Part shown: piece after piece, positions 26,336 through 34,181 of the stretch
Layout of the letters: each line of letters begins with the position of its first letter
Position numbering within the stretch: the first letter of the stretch is position 1
Assembly: GCA_021789595.1 (NCBI GenBank)
Contig: JAJYJJ010000010.1
Location: forward strand, 1 to 64,000
Length of the DNA stretch: 64,000 bases
From: Nitrospirota bacterium
GTDB taxonomy: Bacteria; Nitrospirota; Thermodesulfovibrionia; UBA6902; JAJYJJ01
Direction of reading: 5' to 3'
Position numbers and translations under genes: made by a program
The notes under the pieces: generated by a model
The model's input: the letters and a program-made list of their open reading frames with translations, nothing else
Told to the model about the DNA's origin: nothing
The model's database searches: none

Positions 26336-27124
26336 CTACTGCAAGAGCTGTATATACCTCTTTGCCTCCTTGCCCTTTTCACTATCAGGCGATAGTTTAA
26401 CTATCTCTTTAAATTCTGTAATGGCCTTCTCTTTATCAGACTTTATCAGGGTCATTGCAAGTTCCCATCTTGCATCAATATAATTTGGATCTAAGGTTAT
26501 TGCCTTTTTGAGGTTTTCTATGGCCTCGCCTGTCTTGTCGAGTTTTAGATACGAAAGGCCAATACCGTAATAGGGCAGAGGGAAGCCTGATGACCGCCTT
26601 ATTGCATCCTTGAATGAATCGATAGCCTTAAGGTAATCACCCTTCTCATAGTAGGCAAATCCCAGATTGTTGAAACTCCTCTCAGGGGTCTTATAGAACT
26701 TATTCTTCAAGGCGCTTTTAAAGGCATCTATAGCCTTATCCCACTCCTTCAGATTTGCATAGGTTACACCAAGATTATGATATGCATCTGAATAGTCAGG
26801 GTCTATCTCTAATGCCTTTTTGAAGGATCTTATGGCATCGTCATACTGCTTGAATCTCTCGGAATATATTACACCAATGGCATTTAATGCCTCCTTATCC
26901 CTTGGATTAAACTCAAGGACCTTTTGAAACTCGACATAGGCAAGTTGGACATTGTTCTCATCGAGATAGGCCAGGCCAAGCTTGAGATGTACACTGGCCT
27001 GTTGCATATTATCAACAGATGATGTTGTTGCACATGAAAGAAGTAATAACGGAAGAATGCCCACAAAAACCAGCAGGCCTCTCAGCATATAATTAGCACC
27101 CTTTCTGTCTACAATATTTATCAT
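26336..27124 (-). CDS. TPR-repeat lipoprotein
   Basis: A 262-residue exported protein with a lipobox LLLSC after a hydrophobic stretch (residues 13-31), then at least five TPR units with the usual alanines and terminal proline (for example AYVEFQKVLEFNPRDKEAL, AIRSFKKALEIDPDYSDAY, AIENLKKAITLDPNYIDAR). It resembles PilW/PilF or NlpI-type outer-membrane scaffolds. The start could also be Met13 (27088), directly before the signal sequence. It forms a run with aroB on the same strand, 40 bases downstream of that gene. Confidence 0.85.
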   Translation of the reverse strand: MINIVDRKGANYMLRGLLVFVGILPLLLLSCATTSSVDNMQQASVHLKLGLAYLDENNVQLAYVEFQKVLEFNPRDKEALNAIGVIYSERFKQYDDAIRSFKKALEIDPDYSDAYHNLGVTYANLKEWDKAIDAFKSALKNKFYKTPERSFNNLGFAYYEKGDYLKAIDSFKDAIRRSSGFPLPYYGIGLSYLKLDKTGEAIENLKKAITLDPNYIDARWELAMTLIKSDKEKAITEFKEIVKLSPDSEKGKEAKRYIQLLQ

Positions 27125-27164
27125 ATCTATGCCTTTTTAAACTTATCAGAAATATCCAACTAAT

Positions 27165-28250
27165 TCAAGGTATAGAATCAAGGCTGACAATACTTACCCT
27201 GCCAATCCCCTCAGGCAGGACCATCCTTATTCTTCCTGCCTTCCTCTTTTTATCCACCTTAACAGCCTCATGAATGGCTGGCACTGAGATATCTTTTGGG
27301 ATCTCATACGGAAGGCCGTAAATCCGGATAAGCGAGGAGATCCTCTTAAATTCATCTTCCTTGAGCATGCCCATGTCTTTAGCAATCCCTGCGGCATAGA
27401 GCATCCCTATGGCCACTGCCTCTCCGTGGAGGAACTCCCTGTAAGCTGTAATAGTCTCAATGGCATGGCCGATTGTGTGACCATAATTAAGGATCGCTCT
27501 GAATCCAGCCTCTTTTTCGTCTGCAGCCACAACCGATGCCTTTATTTCACATGAACGTTTAACTATATAGGTAATCGTATCCGCCTCAAGAGATATAATC
27601 TTTTCTCTGTTATCCTCGAGATACTCAAATAACACACTGTCTGCTATCACGCCGTATTTTATAACCTCTGCAAGCCCTGCTATAAACTCCCTTCTTGGAA
27701 GCGTCTTGAGGGTTGCAATGTCCACCCACACAAGTCTTGGCTGATAGAAAGAGCCTATCATGTTTTTTCCGAGCGGATGATTTATGCCTGTTTTACCTCC
27801 AACAGAGCTGTCAACATGGCTGAGCAGGGTTGTTGGAACCTGAATATAAGGTATTCCCCTCATATATGTAGATGCAACAAAACCAGTTATGTCACCTATA
27901 ACTCCACCGCCAAGGGCGGCTATCGCGGATGACCTATCAAGCCTGTTGCTCAACATCTCTCCATAGATATAGTATGCCCATAAAATATCCTTGTACTGTT
28001 CGCCATCAGGGATGGTTATAAGTATAGGTTCAAAACCTGATGTCCTCAGGGAATCCATCACTGTATGACCGTAATAGTGAGATACCGTTGGATTGGTTAT
28101 AAGTCCTATAACAGGATTTATATCAAGTGGCTTAAGTGCAGGGCCAAGTCCACAAAGGGTATCGGTCCCTATGGAGATATTGTAGCTTCTTTCCCCTAAT
28201 TCTACCTTTACCCTCGCACTATTAGATTGTGCGGGGTTTACCCTTTCCAT
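27165..28250 (-). CDS. aroB: 3-dehydroquinate synthase
   Basis: A 361-residue NAD- and zinc-dependent enzyme, second step of the shikimate pathway, converting DAHP to 3-dehydroquinate. Visible are the NAD/phosphate regions PDGEQYKDI, ALGGGVIGDITGFVASTYMRG and the loop PTTLLSHVDSSVGGKTGINH, then the zinc ligands in LAEVIKYGVI, NYGHTIGHAIE and LHGEAVAIGM. It overlaps the 3' end of aroK by 13 bases, so aroK-aroB are cotranscribed. Confidence 0.96.
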   Translation of the reverse strand: MERVNPAQSNSARVKVELGERSYNISIGTDTLCGLGPALKPLDINPVIGLITNPTVSHYYGHTVMDSLRTSGFEPILITIPDGEQYKDILWAYYIYGEMLSNRLDRSSAIAALGGGVIGDITGFVASTYMRGIPYIQVPTTLLSHVDSSVGGKTGINHPLGKNMIGSFYQPRLVWVDIATLKTLPRREFIAGLAEVIKYGVIADSVLFEYLEDNREKIISLEADTITYIVKRSCEIKASVVAADEKEAGFRAILNYGHTIGHAIETITAYREFLHGEAVAIGMLYAAGIAKDMGMLKEDEFKRISSLIRIYGLPYEIPKDISVPAIHEAVKVDKKRKAGRIRMVLPEGIGRVSIVSLDSIP

Positions 28251-28747
28251 CCAGTCTCCTTTAATATCTTTTCTGCAACCTCTACGGGCGTAAGGCCGTT
28301 AGTTTCTATCCTTATATCTGCCTTTTTGTAAAATGGCATCCTTAGATCTAAAAGCCCCTTTATCCTCTCGATTGGCTCAGGGACATTTAGCAACGGCCTC
28401 TCATTGCTGTTTTTTACCCTTGAGATGATAACCTCAGGCGAGGCAAAGAGCCCTACTATTATCCCATTTCCCCTTAGGTGTTCCATATTCTCCTCTCTGA
28501 GGACCACCCCACCTCCTGTAGATATTACCACATTATCCACCTTTGATATCCGCTCTACCTCCCTTGATTCTGCATCCCTGAAATATTTCTCGCCAAACCT
28601 CTTAAATATCTCTTTAATACTCATGCCCTCGCTTTTTTCTATCTCGGAGTCAAGGTCAATAAACCTCATACCGAGGAGCCTTGAAAGCTCCCTGCCCACC
28701 TCTGTCTTGCCTGTCCCCATAAAGCCCACAAGAACAATATTTTTCAT
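28238..28747 (-). CDS. aroK: Shikimate kinase
   Basis: A 169-residue P-loop kinase phosphorylating shikimate. Walker A is LVGFMGTGKTEVGREL, the shikimate-binding acidic motif is FIDLDSEIEK, and the conserved ISTGGGVVLREEN and RPLLN segments are present. It is the first gene of the aroK-aroB pair, with the TPR lipoprotein gene further downstream on the same strand. Confidence 0.95.
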   Translation of the reverse strand: MKNIVLVGFMGTGKTEVGRELSRLLGMRFIDLDSEIEKSEGMSIKEIFKRFGEKYFRDAESREVERISKVDNVVISTGGGVVLREENMEHLRGNGIIVGLFASPEVIISRVKNSNERPLLNVPEPIERIKGLLDLRMPFYKKADIRIETNGLTPVEVAEKILKETGWKG

Positions 28748-28840
28748 GATGCCAAATTATAATAAATCAAGCTCTTTATTTCCACATGCCCTGCCTCTTG
28801 TCTCAGCATAGTAACATGGTTTAAGATTAAAATACCTTGT

Positions 28841-28854
28841 ATGACTAAAATCAT
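28841..28854. promoter_or_regulatory. Fnr/Crp-type palindrome upstream of nifU-like gene
   Basis: ATGACTAAAATCAT fits the TGA(T/C)-N4-ATCA half-site pattern of Fnr/Dnr-like regulators. It lies 62 bases before the start codon of the NifU-like gene. An equivalent site occurs at 29641 before the DUF1858 gene, which argues for a shared regulator responding to oxygen or nitric oxide. The regulator itself is not in the window. Confidence 0.5.
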
Positions 28855-28916
28855 AGCAGAGGGCAAGCTTATGATGTAAAAATATCATAAGAAAACCAAA
28901 AAGGGAGGACAAAGAC

Positions 28917-29144
28917 ATGTTAAAGGAAAAGGTTGAAGAGGTGTTAAACAGGATAAGGCCGGCCCTTCAGAGGGATGGCGGAGATGTCCAGCTCGTGGAT
29001 GTGGATGAAACAGGAGGGGTTGTGAAGGTCAGACTTATAGGAGCATGTGCAGGTTGTCCCATGTCAACGATGACGCTTAAAAGGGGAATTGAGGCAACCC
29101 TGAAAGAGCAGGTTCCAGGGGTGGCATCTGTAGAGGCAGTGTGA
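28917..29144 (+). CDS. NifU C-terminal domain Fe-S scaffold
   Basis: A 75-residue NifU-type (Nfu) protein, with the helix [25 protein letters not shown] and the cluster-binding C-x-x-C in [18 protein letters not shown]. It carries and delivers 4Fe-4S clusters to target proteins. Strong AGGAGG 9 bases upstream of ATG. A putative Fnr-like site lies upstream. It may serve the Fe-S proteins of the following small operon. Confidence 0.92.
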   Translation: MLKEKVEEVLNRIRPALQRDGGDVQLVDVDETGGVVKVRLIGACAGCPMSTMTLKRGIEATLKEQVPGVASVEAV

Positions 29145-29211
29145 TGGAAATCCTTAATTAAGGTTTGAGGGCGATACACAAATCCATTAAAAAATAACTG
29201 CGGAGGTTATT

Positions 29212-29610
29212 ATGGAAAAGATTATTCTCTGGTATCTGCGGATGAGCCTCATATATCTGCTGCTTGGTGCAGTGCTCGGTGTTGTTATGTTCATTGCACC
29301 TGAGACAGCATCCTACAGATCTATCCACGCACATCTGAACCTCCTCGGGTTTATGGCTATGATGATATACGGCGTTGGATACCACATATTGCCGAGGTTT
29401 AGTGGGAGGATGATATACAGCAATACAATTGTAAGGGTACAGTTCTGGCTTGCCAATATCGGGCTCTGGGGTATGATTGTTTTCTGGCCTGTTGTGATAA
29501 ATGGTGCTGGAGGCATTCCCTCTGCAATGCTTTCTATTTCAGGGGTAGTTGAATCCCTTGCTATACTGCTTTTTGTTTACAACATCATGAAAACGATAAA
29601 GGCGGCCTGA
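29212..29610 (+). CDS. Heme-copper oxidase subunit I-like small membrane protein
   Basis: A 132-residue protein with four membrane helices (about 8-28, 40-60, 75-95 and 102-125). Two histidine-bearing segments, YRSIHAHLNLLGFMAMMIYG and VGYHILPRF, resemble short stand-alone versions of the NnrS/NorB/cytochrome oxidase subunit I fold that bind heme. Too short for an active oxidase, so a heme-binding or nitric oxide-related accessory role is more likely. GGAGG precedes the ATG. Confidence 0.6.
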   Translation: MEKIILWYLRMSLIYLLLGAVLGVVMFIAPETASYRSIHAHLNLLGFMAMMIYGVGYHILPRFSGRMIYSNTIVRVQFWLANIGLWGMIVFWPVVINGAGGIPSAMLSISGVVESLAILLFVYNIMKTIKAA

Positions 29611-29640
29611 AGGGTATTTTTACCAGCCCTATATGATTAT

Positions 29641-29654
29641 ATGATTTAAATCAT
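29641..29654. promoter_or_regulatory. Fnr/Crp-type palindrome upstream of DUF1858 gene
   Basis: ATGATTTAAATCAT is a perfect 14-base palindrome with TGAT-N4-ATCA core, matching the Fnr consensus except for one outer base. A TAATAT (29674-29679) preceded by TG lies 20 bases further on, as expected for an activator-dependent promoter. It matches the site at 28841 in 12 of 14 positions. Confidence 0.55.
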
Positions 29655-29722
29655 GGCAGGCTTCAGCATTCTGTAATATTTTAAAGATAAACCAGAGATG
29701 AATGAGGATTAAGGAGGCTTAG

Positions 29723-29935
29723 ATGAAAACAAAGGTTAAGGTAACAAAAGACAGCGTAATAGGGGATGCAATAAAGTCCATCCCAGGCGCAAAGAATGTA
29801 ATAGAAAAATACTTTGGCAATGGATGTTTCACATGTCCTGGTATGAATATGGAGTCTATCTCATTTGGTTCTATGATGCATAATATTGACCCTGAGGTGG
29901 TTGTTAAGGAGATCAATGACCTGGAGGAGGAATAA
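29723..29935 (+). CDS. DUF1858-domain protein
   Basis: A 70-residue protein matching the DUF1858 domain found alone or at the N-terminus of ScdA/hybrid-cluster-associated proteins. It has the opening VTKDSVIGDAIKSIPGAKNVIEKYF and the cysteine pair GCFTCPG, a likely redox or metal site. Such proteins are associated with nitrosative stress and Fe-S repair. It has AAGGAGG before ATG and an Fnr-like site upstream. The stop overlaps the start of the small zinc-ribbon gene (TAATG). Confidence 0.88.
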   Translation: MKTKVKVTKDSVIGDAIKSIPGAKNVIEKYFGNGCFTCPGMNMESISFGSMMHNIDPEVVVKEINDLEEE

Positions 29936-30063
29936 TGGAACACACCTGTATGAACTGCGGCATCAGTAGCAGCGAAAGAGTCCTTCTAATATGTGAATAT
30001 AAAGGACAAAATGACTGGATATGTGTGAGGTGCCTGCCAGCGCTGATACATGGAGCCCATTAG
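29935..30063 (+). CDS. Small zinc-ribbon protein, 42 residues
   Basis: A short gene missed by length cutoffs. ATG at 29935 overlaps the preceding TAA (TAATG) behind GGAGGAGG. The product begins MEHTCMNCGISSSERVLLIC and contains a second C-V-R-C pair near residue 34, giving a CxxC...C...CxxC pattern typical of zinc ribbons. It ends with TAG at 30061. The coupling to the DUF1858 gene and the cysteine spacing support a genuine gene. Function unknown. Confidence 0.7.
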   Translation: MEHTCMNCGISSSERVLLICEYKGQNDWICVRCLPALIHGAH

Positions 30064-30108
30064 ACTTAAATTTCAATAAGTTAGAGAATAATCCTAAAAG
30101 ATTAGATT

Positions 30109-30132
30109 AAGGGTTGACAGAAAACCCTTTTT
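30109..30132 (+). terminator. Rho-independent terminator after the DUF1858 operon
   Basis: AAGGGTT (30109-30115) and AACCCTT (30123-30129) form a 7-base stem followed by TTTTT (30128-30132). It ends the small operon. The same bases include TTGACA (30114-30119), the -35 of the next promoter. Confidence 0.6.
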
Positions 30133-30142
30133 GGTGTAAAAA
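30114..30142 (+). promoter_or_regulatory. Promoter of the amidase gene, probably leaderless
   Basis: A perfect TTGACA (30114-30119), 17-base spacer and TAAAAA (30137-30142) end 6 bases before the ATG at 30149. No ribosome-binding sequence lies between them, so the transcript would start at or near the start codon. Confidence 0.5.
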
Positions 30143-30148
30143 ATAATC

Positions 30149-31360
30149 ATGCGAAGGGTTTTCATACTCTTAATCGGTCTTTTTTTCTGCGGTATAGTCT
30201 CTGCTGAAGCAGGGGTCCTTATAAAGTCAATACAAAATCTCAGTGAAGAAGGCTCATCAAAGGTAGTCATCGAGCTTTCAGGTCCTGCAGAGTTCAAAAA
30301 GAATCACCTCTCTAATCCAGATCGCATATATTTTGATCTGATGAATGCATCCATACCAAAGGGACTTGTTGGCGAGAGGTTAATAGGCGATGGGATCCTG
30401 AAGGCTATAAGGACATCCCAGTTTAACAAGGATACTGTAAGGGTTGTTGTTGACCTCGACCAGATGAGGGATTTCAAGGCAGAGATCTCTGAAAACCCAT
30501 GGAGGCTTGTTATAGATGTGTTTTCAGATGTCCCCCCAAATCCCATGGAAATGTCTCCTGCTAAACCCTCACAAGATAATCAAGATAATAAGGAGGCCAG
30601 ATCACCTATAAGGGAAAAACAGCCAATACAGTCTCTTACAACAATTAAAACGATAGTTATTGACCCAGGGCATGGAGGTTACGACACCGGTGCAATAGGC
30701 CCGCACGGCCTTTATGAAAAGGATGTTGTCCTGGATATTGCAAAGCGGCTCAAGAGGCTCCTTAATGAAAGATACCCATACATCCGTGTCCTTATGACAA
30801 GGCAGAGCGATGTATTTATTCCACTTAAAGACAGGACAAAATTTGCCAATGACAATAAGGCCGACCTCTTTATCTCCATCCATGCAAATGCAAGCCCAAA
30901 CAGGAATGCAAGGGGCATAGAGACCTATTTTTTAAACTGGACTGATGATGAGGAGGCCATGCGTGTTGCTGCAAGGGAAAATGCTATCTCCCTTGAAAAG
31001 ATGAGGCAGATGCAGGATGAGGTCTCAATTATCCTGAACGACCTTGCAAGGGATCTGAAGAGGGATGAATCCAACAGACTTGCACATCTTGTCCAGATAT
31101 CTATGGCTGATGATCTGGAGGCTAAGTACAAGGGTATATATAACCTTGGGGTAAAACAGGCACTCTTCTATGTCCTTGTTGGCGCAAAGATGCCGTCCAT
31201 CCTTGTAGAGACCTCTTTTATAAGCAATCCTTCTGAAGAAAAAAGGCTCTCGACAGAAGGATATAGAGAAAGGATAGCAAAGGCCATCCTTAGCGGGATA
31301 CAGAAGTATGTAAGTCCGTATGAGCTTGTCAAGAGGGATAATGAAGAGCCTCAGCCCTAA
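30149..31360 (+). CDS. N-acetylmuramoyl-L-alanine amidase with AMIN domain
   Basis: A 403-residue periplasmic peptidoglycan hydrolase of the AmiA/B/C type. It has a signal peptide (1-21), an AMIN localisation domain (about 25-130), a linker, and an Amidase_3 zinc domain with IVIDPGHGGYDTGAIG (His), EKDVVLDIAKRL (Glu) and LFISIHANASPN (His), ending with the catalytic Glu in PSILVETSFISNPSEE. It cleaves the amide between MurNAc and the stem peptide at division. The promoter seems leaderless. It overlaps the next gene's start. Confidence 0.93.
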   Translation: MRRVFILLIGLFFCGIVSAEAGVLIKSIQNLSEEGSSKVVIELSGPAEFKKNHLSNPDRIYFDLMNASIPKGLVGERLIGDGILKAIRTSQFNKDTVRVVVDLDQMRDFKAEISENPWRLVIDVFSDVPPNPMEMSPAKPSQDNQDNKEARSPIREKQPIQSLTTIKTIVIDPGHGGYDTGAIGPHGLYEKDVVLDIAKRLKRLLNERYPYIRVLMTRQSDVFIPLKDRTKFANDNKADLFISIHANASPNRNARGIETYFLNWTDDEEAMRVAARENAISLEKMRQMQDEVSIILNDLARDLKRDESNRLAHLVQISMADDLEAKYKGIYNLGVKQALFYVLVGAKMPSILVETSFISNPSEEKRLSTEGYRERIAKAILSGIQKYVSPYELVKRDNEEPQP

Positions 31361-31955
31361 GACTAAGATCTGCGCATACATTGGAATGATTCTCCTTCTC
31401 TTCTTTACATCTTCGCTGTATCTTTATCTCGGCATCCTGCTATTTATCCTGATACTTCTATTAAACATTCCCATTTCTACCATTAAAAAAGGCTGCATTC
31501 CAATCATCCTTTTTGTACTGTTCACATTTATAGGCAATATCCTTTTTTATCCCGGCAGGATAATTTACAGCATCGGGCCTCTTTCCATAAGCTACGAGGG
31601 ATTAGACAGGGCATCTATCCTGTCGCTCAGGGTCCTCATCATGATACTTGGTGCAAAATTACTGACAGCAACTACTCCAATACAGGATATAATTGATGCC
31701 CTGGGGAAATTCCTCCTGCCCCTTGAGAGGTTAAGGATTCCTGCCCGGGAGTTTGTCCTTATAATGGGGCTTACAATAAAATATCTGCCCCGAATATATA
31801 AGGAATCCGAGGAGCTGTACAGGGATGCAATCAAGGATTATCGGCCAGATGGTATTGTTGCCCGATTGAGTTTCTCTGCAGGTCTGCTTTCCGAGCTTTT
31901 CATAAAAAGCCTTCTGAAAGCGGAGAATTCAGAAGGGGAAGATATTGGTCTTTGA
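31341..31955 (+). CDS. Energy-coupling factor transmembrane protein (EcfT/CbiQ-like)
   Basis: A 204-residue membrane protein with about five helices and the coupling motifs expected in EcfT: AREFVLIMGLTIKYLPRIYKESEEL (the A-R-G-like segment) and a C-terminal helical region. EcfT links substrate-binding S components to two ABC ATPases. None of these is near, so the partner genes must be elsewhere. The start is uncertain: 31341 (ATG, close GAGGG) or 31320, both inside the amidase 3' end. Confidence 0.8.
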   Translation: MKSLSPKTKICAYIGMILLLFFTSSLYLYLGILLFILILLLNIPISTIKKGCIPIILFVLFTFIGNILFYPGRIIYSIGPLSISYEGLDRASILSLRVLIMILGAKLLTATTPIQDIIDALGKFLLPLERLRIPAREFVLIMGLTIKYLPRIYKESEELYRDAIKDYRPDGIVARLSFSAGLLSELFIKSLLKAENSEGEDIGL

Positions 31956-33510
31956 TATCCTGATTAAAGGCGGCATCGTGATAGACGGCTCTTCAAGGCC
32001 GTCTTTTATCTCGGATATAGGGATCAAGGCGAAGAGGATAGAGGCTGTTGGCGATCTCTCAGGCTCGTCTGCAAGGCAGACAATAGATGCTAAAGGGCTT
32101 GTTATATCCCCTGGTTTTATAGATGTCCACTCACACTCAGAGTTTACAATCATTGCTGACCCAAGGGCAGAGGGCAAACTCCTTCAGGGTGTAACAACAG
32201 AGATAAATGGAAACTGCGGCCTGTCTGCTGCTCCGCTTATTGGAAAGGCAATAAAGCAAAGGGAAGACGACCTGAAGGAGCTCGGGATAAAGGAGAGGTG
32301 GAAGGGATTTGACGAGTATTTCTCTATCCTTGAAACCAGAGGGCATGCAATAAACCTTGCAACGCTTGTCGGCCATGGAAACCTGAGGGCATCAGTCATT
32401 GGATTTGATAACAGACCGCCATCGCCAGGTGAAATGGAGAAAATGAAGAGCCTTTTGATAAAAGCTGTTGGTACAGGGGCGATCGGGCTTTCAACAGGCC
32501 TTATCTATCCACCTGGCATATATTCAGATACAATGGAGATTGCTGAACTTGCAAAGAATGTCAGATTATATACAACACACATGAGGAGCGAGGGTGATAG
32601 ACTGATAGAGGCCATTGAGGAAGCAGTCCTCATAGGCAAGATATCAGGGGCGCATGTCCATATATCCCATCTCAAGACAAGCGGAAAAAAGAACTGGGGT
32701 AAGCTCGACATGGCATTTAAACTCATTGAAGAGGCAGGTGCAACCTGTGATAGATACCCTTATACAGCAGCAGGCACAGACCTGGATGCTGTCCTGCCTG
32801 CGTGGGCATATGAAGGAGGCACATCAGAAGAGATAAAGAGGATAAAGGACATCTCTATCAGAGACAGGCTCAGGGAGGATATAATCCATGCACATCCTGA
32901 GCCATCTTACTGGAAAGGGATTATTGTCTCAACAGTGTGTTCTGATAAGAATAGATGGATGGAGGGCAGGTGTCTTTCTGACATTGCAGATAGACTGAGG
33001 CTTGAGCCTGTAGATGCCATGTTTCAGATACTTATTGACGAGAATCTCAGGGTCGGAGCGATATTTATGTCCATGAACGAGGACAACCTCAAGAGGATAT
33101 TAAAGAAACCTTATACAATGATAGGCTCTGACAGCTCTTCAAGGTCAATAGATGGGATAACGGCAAAAGGCAAACCGCATCCAAGAGGCTTTGGAACATT
33201 CCCAAGGGTACTTGATAGATATGTGAGAGGAGGACTGCTCTCATTTGAAGAGGCTATCCACAAGATGACAGGCCTGCCTGCAAGGATATTTCATCTGGAC
33301 AGAAGGGGTCTTCTAAAAGAGGGCTTCTATGCCGATATAGTAATCTTTGACCCAAAGGATATAAAGGACAAGGCAACCTTTAAAGAGCCGTTCCTCTATC
33401 CTGATGGTATATACCATGTCTTTGTAAATGGCAGATTGGCTGTATACGATGGAAGACCCACAGGCAATCACAGCGGGGAGATTATAAAAAATCAGAGATT
33501 TGATCTTTAA
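31945..33510 (+). CDS. N-acyl-D-amino-acid deacylase (D-aminoacylase)-family amidohydrolase
   Basis: A 521-residue amidohydrolase. The metal motif FIDVHSHSEF (H-x-H), the Cys in TEINGNCGLSAAP, THMRSEG, HISHLKTSG and the Asp in MIGSDSSS follow the D-aminoacylase order. The C-terminal beta domain closes with YADIVIFDP. Members deacylate N-acyl-D-amino acids or dipeptide-like compounds such as dihydroorotate analogues. A TTG start at 31945 is preferred because AAGGGG lies 7 bases upstream. It overlaps EcfT and shortly precedes the GATase gene. Confidence 0.88.
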   Translation: MVFDILIKGGIVIDGSSRPSFISDIGIKAKRIEAVGDLSGSSARQTIDAKGLVISPGFIDVHSHSEFTIIADPRAEGKLLQGVTTEINGNCGLSAAPLIGKAIKQREDDLKELGIKERWKGFDEYFSILETRGHAINLATLVGHGNLRASVIGFDNRPPSPGEMEKMKSLLIKAVGTGAIGLSTGLIYPPGIYSDTMEIAELAKNVRLYTTHMRSEGDRLIEAIEEAVLIGKISGAHVHISHLKTSGKKNWGKLDMAFKLIEEAGATCDRYPYTAAGTDLDAVLPAWAYEGGTSEEIKRIKDISIRDRLREDIIHAHPEPSYWKGIIVSTVCSDKNRWMEGRCLSDIADRLRLEPVDAMFQILIDENLRVGAIFMSMNEDNLKRILKKPYTMIGSDSSSRSIDGITAKGKPHPRGFGTFPRVLDRYVRGGLLSFEEAIHKMTGLPARIFHLDRRGLLKEGFYADIVIFDPKDIKDKATFKEPFLYPDGIYHVFVNGRLAVYDGRPTGNHSGEIIKNQRFDL

Positions 33511-33515
33511 TCCCA

Positions 33516-34181
33516 ATGAGACCTCTTATAGGTATTACATCCGATATAAAAGATGGCCGTTGCTTCATAAAGCAGGATTATGCCAGATCAGTAGAAAAGG
33601 CAGGCGCATGCCCTGTAATACTTCAGCCCATAGGCAATATAGAGGCAATCAAGGACATTGCCCATAGACTTAATGGCCTTATAATCTCAGGCGGCGGTGA
33701 TATAGACCCAATCCATTATGGAGAAGAAAGGCAGATTAGCCTTTCCCTTGTATCTGAGGAGAGGTTTGTCTTTGAGAAGGCGCTGTTAAGATCTGCCCTT
33801 GAGCAGAAAATGCCTGTCCTCGGCATATGCTATGGAATGCAATTCTTAAATGTATTTTTGGGCGGAACCCTTTATCAGGACATTGGCCAAATCCCTTCTG
33901 TGCTCGACCATGAAAAGGAACACGAAATAGATGTTTACAAAGATGGCGTCCTGTATTATATTTTAAGTAAGGAATCAATAAGGGTTAACAGCTCCCATCA
34001 TCAGGCGGTAAAGAGACTTGGCACTGGTCTTAGATGCATTGCAGAGGCCAGGGATGGTTTAATCGAGGCTGTTGCGATGGATGATTATCCATTTTTTCTC
34101 GGTGTCCAGTGGCATCCAGAGAGGTTTGATAGCAGCGATTCCGATAGGATATTTAAAGCCTTTATAGAGGTCATTATATGA
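33516..34181 (+). CDS. Class I glutamine amidotransferase-like hydrolase (PuuD/peptidase C26)
   Basis: A 221-residue gamma-glutamyl hydrolase-type protein. The nucleophile elbow is LGICYGMQFLN (Cys), the His-x-Glu pair is in GVQWHPERF, and the substrate-binding GLIISGGGDIDPIHYGEE segment is typical of gamma-glutamyl-GABA hydrolase PuuD and relatives. It probably cleaves a gamma-glutamyl amide. It lies 5 bases after the deacylase and overlaps the next gene by 4 bases. Confidence 0.88.
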   Translation: MRPLIGITSDIKDGRCFIKQDYARSVEKAGACPVILQPIGNIEAIKDIAHRLNGLIISGGGDIDPIHYGEERQISLSLVSEERFVFEKALLRSALEQKMPVLGICYGMQFLNVFLGGTLYQDIGQIPSVLDHEKEHEIDVYKDGVLYYILSKESIRVNSSHHQAVKRLGTGLRCIAEARDGLIEAVAMDDYPFFLGVQWHPERFDSSDSDRIFKAFIEVII

